Source: a virus. Taken from it: a DNA stretch of 29,168 nucleotides. The DNA lies in IMG/VR virus record IMGVR_UViG_3300030385_000985, positions 1 to 29,168 of that record; one strand, written 5' to 3'. Made by a program: the position numbers and the translations under genes. The notes beneath the pieces were generated by a model, which was given only the letters and a program-made list of their open reading frames with translations, was not told where the DNA came from and did not search any database. Of the stretch, positions 6,777 through 12,773 are shown piece by piece. Every line of letters begins with the position of its first letter. Position 1 is the stretch's first letter.

Positions 6777-6959
6777 ATGAGCGAGAAGGACAAGGCCGAC
6801 CGCGATATGCTGCTGCACGGCGTCGGCGTTATGATGATGACGGCGGATGGGCCGAAGCACATCCCGCTTGACGAGTTCTATGCGAAGCCGGACCCCGACG
6901 AAGCGCGGGAATGGCAGCGCAGGTTCGAAGCGACTGCAACCGACACCACGAACGAGTGA
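6777..6959 (+). CDS. small acidic hypothetical protein
   Basis: 60 residues from the ATG at 6777, which has GAGAGGA about 5 bases upstream; an in-frame ATG at 6759 overlaps the previous gene. The protein is acidic and soluble, with DGPKHIPLDEFYAKPD near the middle. No family recognised. Confidence 0.5.
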   Translation: MSEKDKADRDMLLHGVGVMMMTADGPKHIPLDEFYAKPDPDEAREWQRRFEATATDTTNE

Positions 6960-6960
6960 A

Positions 6961-6992
6961 GCCCGCCGCGCTCAATCAAGAGCACGACGGGC
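6961..6992 (-). terminator. hairpin, possible minus-strand terminator
   Basis: GCCCGCCGCGCTC (6961-6973) and GAGCACGACGGGC (6980-6992) form a 13-bp stem around a 6-base loop. Two positions are C-A mismatches if read as + strand RNA but G-U wobbles if read as - strand RNA, which favours function on the leftward transcript. The downstream tract on that strand is only moderately T-rich. It lies about 400 bases beyond the last leftward gene, so it could stop late transcription before it runs into the integration region. Confidence 0.35.
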
Positions 6993-6997
6993 TGGGT
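6980..6997 (+). repeat. 18-bp direct repeat, copy 1
   Basis: GAGCACGACGGGCTGGGT occurs here and again exactly at 7352-7369. Each copy sits just after the end of a + strand gene. This copy forms one arm of the hairpin at 6961-6992. Confidence 0.6.
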
Positions 6998-7014
6998 GGG
7001 GATAGGAGATGAGG

Positions 7015-7353
7015 ATGCTGAAGGGTCTTTGGGCGCTAATGACTGGCCTGCGGGGGCACGCAGAAACCGAACGGAAGCGAGAGGCCGAATATGCTGCCTT
7101 TGAGCAGGCCCGGCGAGTAGCCGAAGCCACCCTTGAAGCTGAGGGTTTCCGGGTTTGGCTCGCATCTGTCGGGGATTGCCAGCGCCGCGATCTGGTTGAG
7201 TTCGCGACGATCCACAGCGAGCACAGGTGGACGATCGATCCGCGCGATCAAGACCCCCTGTTGAACGCCAATGGTCTCTACTGGCGCCCGGTGGAGTATG
7301 CCGAGTTCGACGAGCTACCGCCGAAGCGGGCCATCAGCCATTCGCTGCATTGA
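7015..7353 (+). CDS. hypothetical protein
   Basis: 112 residues from the ATG at 7015. An ATG also exists at 7009, but the AGGAG at 7004-7008 would then abut the start; with 7015 the spacing is a normal 6 bases. The N-terminus has a short hydrophobic stretch (LKGLWALMTGL) followed by a long charged helix (ETERKREAEYAAFEQARRVAEA) and a mixed C-terminal half with HRWTIDPRDQDPLL. Function unknown. It is the last rightward gene and converges on the late operon. Confidence 0.5.
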   Translation: MLKGLWALMTGLRGHAETERKREAEYAAFEQARRVAEATLEAEGFRVWLASVGDCQRRDLVEFATIHSEHRWTIDPRDQDPLLNANGLYWRPVEYAEFDELPPKRAISHSLH

Positions 7354-7369
7354 GCACGACGGGCTGGGT
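7352..7369 (+). repeat. 18-bp direct repeat, copy 2
   Basis: Exact second copy of the 18-mer at 6980-6997. It overlaps the stop codon of the preceding gene. AGCACGAC within it is also complementary to GTCGTGCT at 7393-7400, in the end of the convergent leftward gene, with a long 32-base loop. Confidence 0.6.
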
Positions 7370-7389
7370 ATATCGGCAGTGAGTGACGG

Positions 7390-7755
7390 CTAGTCGTGCT
7401 TCTGGTCTCGGCGCTTCTCCAGTAGCTCGCGAAGGCCGCGGATTTCCTCCACCAGCTCGCGCTTGATCACGTTGAACTGGTCGAACGTCACGAAGTCCCG
7501 CGCGGTCGATACCTGATAGTTCTGGAACTTCTCCTTGTGCGTCTCGATCTTGAGATCCACAGCGGCGATCCTCGTCTCGGCAGCGTTGATGCGCTCGTTC
7601 AGTTCCTTGTCGAGATGATCGATCTTCTTGGAATTCGCGAGGGACCGGGAGCGCAGGTCAAACCACGACCCCAGCACCGTCGCCATCATGGTCAGGAAGG
7701 CCATGACCTGTGGCGCTGTAAAAGACAGATCATCCATTCCGGCGATGGCACTCAT
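7390..7755 (-). CDS. membrane-anchored coiled-coil protein, possible lysis accessory
   Basis: 121 residues. A single hydrophobic segment lies near the N-terminus (about residues 14-31, FTAPQVMAFLTMMATVLGSW), followed by a long heptad-rich helix from about 38 to 116 (KIDHLDKELNERINAAETRI, then LRELLEKRRD). The shape, a short membrane anchor with a coiled coil, recalls inner-membrane spanins and XhlA/Rz-like lysis partners, and the gene closes the lysis cassette. No lipobox or outer partner is visible, so a spanin role is not established. The start is uncertain: no good ribosome binding site precedes 7755, and Met7 is an alternative. It is the last gene of the leftward late operon. Confidence 0.6.
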   Translation of the reverse strand: MSAIAGMDDLSFTAPQVMAFLTMMATVLGSWFDLRSRSLANSKKIDHLDKELNERINAAETRIAAVDLKIETHKEKFQNYQVSTARDFVTFDQFNVIKRELVEEIRGLRELLEKRRDQKHD

Positions 7756-7876
7756 GGGGCGGGTCTCGCATTATCATGCCATTAACCACCGGCCCGCATT
7801 GTGTACGGAGCCGGCGCCCTCTCTTCAGGGTTTCGGTCAGCGGGTCGGAGGTGCGCCTACACCGCCGGCCCGCGCT

Positions 7877-7963
7877 TCAGATGGGGGCCGAAGCCAGAGC
7901 GATTATGGATATCGCGATGAGCCCAACGACGATGCCCCAGAACATCCATGACAAGACGCTCAA
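7877..7963 (-). CDS. very small membrane peptide overlapping endolysin end
   Basis: 28 residues if started at TTG (7963-7961), which forms a 4-base TTGA overlap with the endolysin stop, analogous to ATGA coupling. An ATG at 7945 would give a 22-residue version. Almost the whole peptide is one hydrophobic helix (WMFWGIVVGLIAISIIALAS). A single-helix membrane peptide directly after an endolysin could be a pinholin-like or regulatory lysis factor. Short hydrophobic frames can arise by chance; the coupling overlap is the main support. Confidence 0.35.
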   Translation of the reverse strand: MSVLSWMFWGIVVGLIAISIIALASAPI

Positions 7964-8904
7964 GGCTTGGCCTCTGGCGGTGCCGCGTTTGCCGGCGCAA
8001 GGAACGTGCCGATCAGACCGCCGACGAGCGTCGCCAGCATGTCGATCTGCGTTCCGCTAATTGCGCCATCGGGGATGAACTCGTTCGCGACAGCCCATGT
8101 GACCAGTGCGCCGATTAGCGAGCCGAACAACTTCGAGAAGCGTGCCGGATCAAAGCGCGACTTTGCGACAGGGACCGTAGGCTCTTGTCCTGCCCCGCCC
8201 GTGGTGTCTGGGGGCAACTGAGGTTGGGTTGTAGGAACTGGCACACTTGCGCCCGTATCGGCTTCCACGACCTCGCCAAAGCCCGCCACGCGCAATGCCG
8301 TGAAGAACTGGCGGTGCGCCTTCGCGATCTTCGCGTCGGTGCCGTCCTGGCCGTTAACGATGCGGCGCGGGTTCTGAGAGACCGGAGCATCCAGCGCAGC
8401 GGGGAAATCGAAGTCGGACAGCTTCTTGCCGGTAAAGCGACCTTCGGACATGCCCACCACCGCGATGTCTGCGCCGATGGCAGGGTCGAGCGCAAACGAC
8501 GGGTTGCCTACCAGATCCACGCCGAGGCGGTCGCCCATGCGACGATAGTTGTCCTCATGCGTCAACTGCACAGGCCCACGACCGAACCAGCCTTCGCGCC
8601 AGTACGGCTGCCGCACCCACGAAAGCTGACCAGCAGCGAAAGCGCGATCAAGGCGCGCGATCACCGTTGCATCGGACGGGTTCTTGTCCTTGTGCGAGGC
8701 GAAGACCGTCTCCTTGATCGGGAGCATATAACCCCCGGTCTCGTGCCAGACCTGCGCCAGGATATTAGCGACGTGGTGGGGATCGCTGACCCCGTTGCGC
8801 CGGCAGGATGCGAGGATGGCTTCGCACCCGTCGACGGCGCTCTGGGGCAGCCGCCCGTTGAACACGGACGCGCGAATGCTGGCGAAGAATTTGCCGAGGT
8901 CCAT
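7960..8904 (-). CDS. GH19-type endolysin with C-terminal holin-like membrane domain
   Basis: 314 residues. Residues 1-210 form a GH19 (chitinase-like) lysozyme domain: ANILAQVWHETGGYM with the probable catalytic E55, and WFGRGPVQLTHEDNYRRMG at about 106-124. It would cleave peptidoglycan glycan strands. Residues 211-248 are a Pro/Thr-rich linker (VPVPTTQPQLPPDTT). The last 65 residues carry two hydrophobic helices (FGSLIGALVTWAVANEF and MLATLVGGLIGTFLAPA) separated by a short polar turn, like a two-helix phage or GTA holin. The two functions are usually on separate genes, so this reads as an endolysin-holin fusion or a membrane-tethered endolysin. Translation is probably coupled to the 18-codon frame upstream (TGATG overlap). 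Confidence 0.85.
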   Translation of the reverse strand: MDLGKFFASIRASVFNGRLPQSAVDGCEAILASCRRNGVSDPHHVANILAQVWHETGGYMLPIKETVFASHKDKNPSDATVIARLDRAFAAGQLSWVRQPYWREGWFGRGPVQLTHEDNYRRMGDRLGVDLVGNPSFALDPAIGADIAVVGMSEGRFTGKKLSDFDFPAALDAPVSQNPRRIVNGQDGTDAKIAKAHRQFFTALRVAGFGEVVEADTGASVPVPTTQPQLPPDTTGGAGQEPTVPVAKSRFDPARFSKLFGSLIGALVTWAVANEFIPDGAISGTQIDMLATLVGGLIGTFLAPANAAPPEAKP

Positions 8905-8960
8905 CAGCCCCTCCCCTCATGCAGGCGCACGAAAGCGCGCCCCTGTGCGGACGTGTCCAT
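8904..8960 (-). CDS. 18-codon leader frame upstream of endolysin
   Basis: ATG at 8960 with an excellent ribosome binding site (AGGAGAACC), giving MDTSAQGRAFVRLHEGRG, then a stop that overlaps the endolysin start as TGATG. No other good ribosome binding site for the endolysin is seen except GAGGGGAGGGG within this frame. It probably serves translational coupling or tuning of endolysin expression; the peptide itself need not have a function. It starts about 20 bases after an intrinsic terminator. Confidence 0.45.
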   Translation of the reverse strand: MDTSAQGRAFVRLHEGRG

Positions 8961-8981
8961 GGTGGTTCTCCTGTGGTGGCA

Positions 8982-9008
8982 AAGAAAAAGGCCCGCCGAA
9001 GCGAGCCC
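8982..9008 (-). terminator. intrinsic terminator before lysis cassette
   Basis: On the - strand, GGCTCGC-TTCG-GCGGGCC (7-bp stem with a TTCG tetraloop, + positions 8990-9007) followed by TTTTTCTTT. This is a textbook rho-independent terminator. It separates the repeat-rich secreted protein gene from the endolysin leader frame. Confidence 0.85.
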
Positions 9009-9037
9009 TTGGTTCCGGTTAGAAGTGACTGTGTGCC

Positions 9038-10168
9038 CTAGCGGCTTTCCAGCGCCTCGATACGAGCCTCAAGCTGCGCGATTGTCGCCAGTGCTTGTGC
9101 TAAAGCATCTGAAGACGTGACCTTGCCGTGCGCGTCGATCTGCATGACGCCAGGAGCGCCAACTTGCGAAGGAGCGATAAAAAAGCTGTCACTTTCCCCG
9201 ACGTTGACATCCTTGCCCAATCCCGTGGCATTCTTCACGCTGGGTTCTGCCTGCGCGTTGGTGCCGATGAGGACGATGTCTTTGGTATTCGCTGATAGGC
9301 TACCGGCACGATCACCGAGGAAGACGGAACGCACGGCCTTCTTCGCCGACATGCCGGCCTTGTTTCCAATCATCACCGATAGCGCTGCACCAGCCGCATA
9401 GCCACCGGCGAACCGACCCAGCATAATGGATCGTGTAGCATCATTTGCTTCGTATGCAGCGAATGTTCCAGCGGCTACGAGATGACTGGATCGGTGGGCA
9501 TACTCACCTGCTGCGTAGCCGAAAACATTTGCGTATTGGAGGCCCGCCACGAAACGCCCAGCGGCGTACCCGATCAACGTCGAGTAATTCACGCTCTTGG
9601 CCGCGTACCCCGCCGACCCGCCGATGTTTATGGCGTGGTCGCCATCTGCGAGGTTACGTCCCGCACTCGCCCCGATGTTTACGCTTGACGGTGAATAGAC
9701 AGCGTACTCTCCAGCTGCTGAACCAACATTAGTAGAGTACGGGGACCGCCAAACCTTGCGGCCGGTCCACGTTCCTAACGCGACAGTGTTGTCGGATTGA
9801 TAAATTTCCCGGCCGGCAAAACTCCCACTGATCACTGCTGTGGAGGCGTCGTCCCCAAATACTTGGTGTGCCTCCACGCAGGGAGGCATCGCCTTTATCC
9901 CAACACTCTGTTGTTCCAGCCGCTTCCTCGCCACCGTGATCTCACGTGTTGGGAAATTCACGAGTGCCTCGCGCAACTCAATGCTGTTGGACACCAACTC
10001 CTTCTGATAATCGGCATTGATACATTCTTGTAACGCCTTGGCATCGGACATTTGCTTTGTGAGCGTGCTGGCCGACACAGCCAACTGTTTAGCGCTCATC
10101 GCCTCGGCCGCCCCTGACGCCATGATTGCAGCGAGGAAAACCAATGCTTTTGCGACTTCGTACTGCAT
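9038..10168 (-). CDS. secreted beta-roll repeat protein (adhesin or fibre-like)
   Basis: 376 residues. Residues 1-23 look like a Sec signal peptide (hydrophobic ALVFLAAIMASG, then AAEA). Residues 24-105 are mostly helical and hold the only two cysteines (C49, C97), suiting a disulfide outside the cytoplasm. Residues about 111-325 contain roughly twelve repeats of 17 residues with the pattern hydrophobic-x-G-x-x-AG (for example VNIGASAG, INIGGSAG, TLIGYAAG), as in YadA-type heads and in S74-type tail fibre repeats that fold into a left-handed beta-roll. The end (LAQALATIAQLEARIEALE) is a coiled coil, suggesting a trimer; no S74 autoprotease domain is seen. The signal peptide is unusual for a virion fibre: it may be a lysogenic-conversion surface protein. 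Confidence 0.65.
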   Translation of the reverse strand: MQYEVAKALVFLAAIMASGAAEAMSAKQLAVSASTLTKQMSDAKALQECINADYQKELVSNSIELREALVNFPTREITVARKRLEQQSVGIKAMPPCVEAHQVFGDDASTAVISGSFAGREIYQSDNTVALGTWTGRKVWRSPYSTNVGSAAGEYAVYSPSSVNIGASAGRNLADGDHAINIGGSAGYAAKSVNYSTLIGYAAGRFVAGLQYANVFGYAAGEYAHRSSHLVAAGTFAAYEANDATRSIMLGRFAGGYAAGAALSVMIGNKAGMSAKKAVRSVFLGDRAGSLSANTKDIVLIGTNAQAEPSVKNATGLGKDVNVGESDSFFIAPSQVGAPGVMQIDAHGKVTSSDALAQALATIAQLEARIEALESR

Positions 10169-10237
10169 CTAGCTTCCACCCCACCCTGTTAATGCCACTT
10201 GGGCTTACACATCGGGCGGCGGTGCATCAATCGCTCG

Positions 10238-12298
10238 TCAGATATCTCCGCCGATGACCGCGAAACCGAGCGTAAATGCCACGTCCAGTGCAGCGCCTGC
10301 CGAGTCGTAATTATAAATGCTAAACCCCGATGTCGTCAGCCCATCCGCCGTTGGCCGGTTTGCCTTTCCGTTACCCCCGAACACGACAATGTAGTCGGCG
10401 CTTGGCAAGGCTTCCGTAAAGCTGACCGTGTAAAGACCTGTGCCAACGCGAGTTACGGCAGAAACGAGATGGCCCTTGGTTCCGACCAAGCCCGCGTTGT
10501 TCATCTGCGCCCAGCGCGCGACCGCTCCAACCTGACCCAGATTTTTATCATCGCTGTCGCGTTTGAGGGTCAGGCGCCGGAAGGCGGCAGCCACGTTCAA
10601 GTCCCACTCAAAGTGCCGTCCCGAGCGGGATGACGCCGGCAGTGCATAGTTATTGGCTAGGCCGAAGCGAACGCGCGTCGTGTCTCCATAAGGCTGATTT
10701 GTGCCAACAGGGTCGGCAGCGCCGACACCAGCGTATCCGCCCAAGCCGACGTTGATGTGCTGAAAGTCAGCCGATTGCAGGCCAATACCAATCGCACCAC
10801 TCACCTGTCCCCATGAAATCGGAGCGTTGGCTGTCTGCACTTCACTGATCGACGTAACAACATCAGTTGTGGTGAAGACAATCGTCTCGCCAACCTCGCC
10901 GATATTCTCGACCAACTGAACCGTCTCGCCAACCTCAAACACGCCATGCTGCCAAAACAGGTCGAGGGAACTATTCTGACCCTCTTTCAGCCAGCCAATC
11001 GCACCAGACGTCGTGCCGCTGATCACAGCCATCCCGCTGAACGGCAAATCACCTTGCTGGCCGAGCCCGAGGGCGGGCGAGAAGCTATTGGCGTTGATCC
11101 CGAAAAGACGAACAACTCGGTTCCAAGTTTGGATCGTGAAGTTGTTGAAGCGCGTCGGCGCTCCGTACATCTTATAAAGCATGTAAACAGCATCCCAACC
11201 AGAATGCTGCCAGAGATTGGACATGCGGGCCGGATTGTTAGCGGTCGGGACGCGAACCTGCCCCGCGCCAAGGAATGCGTCATGGAGAGCAAGATGGTTG
11301 TCTAGGCCGGTGGTCCGCGATGGATGGTAACTGCCCCGGATGCCCTCTTCATTCACAATGCCTGCGTCGTTGGCGTTCGCAATGAACAGCGTCCATTCGT
11401 TCGTAACGTAGGACGTGAGGTTGTTCGGGGTCACGTCATCGCCGCGCCAGTACCACATATTGAAGCGCTGCACGCCTGTGATGTTTTTCCAATTGAACTG
11501 CACGCCGCGGTTGTTGACGATCGTGCCGCCGACATTCGCGCCCCGAGCGCCGATCACATCGATTGCGTCCTGCACGATAGCCGACTGGTCCGCAACGGAC
11601 CCTGTGTCAGCACCCAGCATCGCCGTCCAGATGACTTCCTCTGCGATTTCCCACCACGCACCGTCAGCCGATTGGAACTTGCCCGGATGCGAGGGCTCGA
11701 AGGCCACACGATTGTAGAGGGCGCCACCGCCGTCGCCAGCAGCCGAATATCCAAGGACTGTTATCCCACCGGTCACCGGATCAATCGTCGCACCAGATGC
11801 AAGTGCGATGGTATCGTAAGTGTTCCCCGAGCCTGCCGGCCCGGTCTGCCCACGCTGGCCCGCAGGCGTAAAAGTCAGAAGAACCGTGTCGCCGTCCTCA
11901 AACGGACTGGTCTCGCTTGCAGCGACATTCGACACAGTGATGTTGCGATACCCGGCCGGGCTTGCCAGCGCCGTAACAGCGAAGGTCAGCCATTTTGTCG
12001 GATCGCCTACCGCATAGATACGGATGTGCCCCTTCGTCGCGCTCGTGCTGTCGTCGAAGGCATCCAGGAGCCCAGAGACATCCGCACCGTTCACATCAAG
12101 AGTATCGGCACGGATCGTCAGGGCCGCGTCCTGCTGTGTGGCTGACAGCCGCAACTTGCCATTACCCGGATCGCCGTCCGTGATGGTTGTCGAGAACACG
12201 TAGCGGATTGCCAGTGCGCCCAAATCCACGTCGAGATTGACGGTGCGAGACGCGAAGGAGGGAACCGTCAGCGTGTTGGCTGGGCGGATTTCAAGCAT
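10238..12298 (-). CDS. tail fibre / receptor-binding protein
   Basis: 686 residues. The N-terminal 140 residues form a strand-rich virion-attachment domain (MLEIRPANTLTVPSFASRTV). A short collagen-like Gly-X-Y piece follows (AGQRGQTGPAGSG, about 146-158). Then comes a transition segment with GYSAAGDGGGALYNR, typical of pectate-lyase-like spikes, and a long region rich in Asn, Gly and aromatic residues ending in a compact beta domain (YIVVFGGNGKANRP). It probably recognises the host surface. GGAG lies 8 bases before the ATG, and a terminator immediately precedes that. By eye, this gene and the following one are less GC-rich than the structural genes, as expected for an exchangeable host-range module. 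Confidence 0.8.
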   Translation of the reverse strand: MLEIRPANTLTVPSFASRTVNLDVDLGALAIRYVFSTTITDGDPGNGKLRLSATQQDAALTIRADTLDVNGADVSGLLDAFDDSTSATKGHIRIYAVGDPTKWLTFAVTALASPAGYRNITVSNVAASETSPFEDGDTVLLTFTPAGQRGQTGPAGSGNTYDTIALASGATIDPVTGGITVLGYSAAGDGGGALYNRVAFEPSHPGKFQSADGAWWEIAEEVIWTAMLGADTGSVADQSAIVQDAIDVIGARGANVGGTIVNNRGVQFNWKNITGVQRFNMWYWRGDDVTPNNLTSYVTNEWTLFIANANDAGIVNEEGIRGSYHPSRTTGLDNHLALHDAFLGAGQVRVPTANNPARMSNLWQHSGWDAVYMLYKMYGAPTRFNNFTIQTWNRVVRLFGINANSFSPALGLGQQGDLPFSGMAVISGTTSGAIGWLKEGQNSSLDLFWQHGVFEVGETVQLVENIGEVGETIVFTTTDVVTSISEVQTANAPISWGQVSGAIGIGLQSADFQHINVGLGGYAGVGAADPVGTNQPYGDTTRVRFGLANNYALPASSRSGRHFEWDLNVAAAFRRLTLKRDSDDKNLGQVGAVARWAQMNNAGLVGTKGHLVSAVTRVGTGLYTVSFTEALPSADYIVVFGGNGKANRPTADGLTTSGFSIYNYDSAGAALDVAFTLGFAVIGGDI

Positions 12299-12314
12299 GG
12301 TGTGCTCCGGGCAT

Positions 12315-12337
12315 GAAAAAGCCCGATCGAGGCGGGC
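12315..12337 (-). terminator. intrinsic terminator before the tail fibre gene
   Basis: On the - strand GCCCG-CCTCGAT-CGGGC (+ 12321-12337) followed by TTTTTC. The stem is only 5 bp but GC-only and the T run is good. It lies between the small virion protein gene and the tail fibre start, with the ribosome binding site of the fibre about 10 bases beyond the T run. Confidence 0.65.
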
Positions 12338-12363
12338 GGTCAGTCAGCGAGTTGTGGGTAGGC

Positions 12364-12765
12364 TCAGGCGGTGGAGTCGTTCGCGGGGAAGACGATGATG
12401 TCGCCGGTCCAGATGATCTTGGAGACTTCGCCGAGCAGTTCGTCGTCCCACGTGATGCGGAAGAACTGTTGCCACGTGCCGACAGGCAGGGAGGCTTCGA
12501 CGCTGGCTTGATCGAGGAAAAACGAGACCAAACCCAGAGAGGCGTTTTCCTTTCGGATGCCTGCGGAGGCTTCCGAAGTCAGTAGCTTCAGCAGAACCGA
12601 ATGATCCAGCGTCGGGCGCGCGAACAGTTCCAGGGTGTAGCTGGTCACGTCGAACGGCAGACCGGCGTTGTCCACGAGCTGCGGCAGGGCGTCGTACCAG
12701 TCCTCGCCATGCCAGACGCGGATGGTCGCGGAGTGCGGACGCTCCGTCACGATAGTGTCGGCCAT
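12364..12765 (-). CDS. small virion-associated protein (possible fibre or tail-tip accessory)
   Basis: 133 residues from the ATG at 12765 (MADTIVTERP), chosen because GAGAGG precedes it and the longer frame runs into the hub gene. It is strand-rich, with VWHGEDWYDALPQLVDNAG near the N-terminus, and resembles the small beta-sandwich (BppU/distal-tail-like) N-terminal domains that occur near siphovirus fibres. Its place between the tail hub and the fibre suits an adaptor. No family named with confidence. Confidence 0.6.
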   Translation of the reverse strand: MADTIVTERPHSATIRVWHGEDWYDALPQLVDNAGLPFDVTSYTLELFARPTLDHSVLLKLLTSEASAGIRKENASLGLVSFFLDQASVEASLPVGTWQQFFRITWDDELLGEVSKIIWTGDIIVFPANDSTA

Positions 12766-12773
12766 GATGCCTC

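Noticed and set aside
8185-9120. 311-codon + strand open frame opposite the endolysin
   Set aside because: Antisense to the GH19 domain and crosses the terminator and leader; no plausible protein features.
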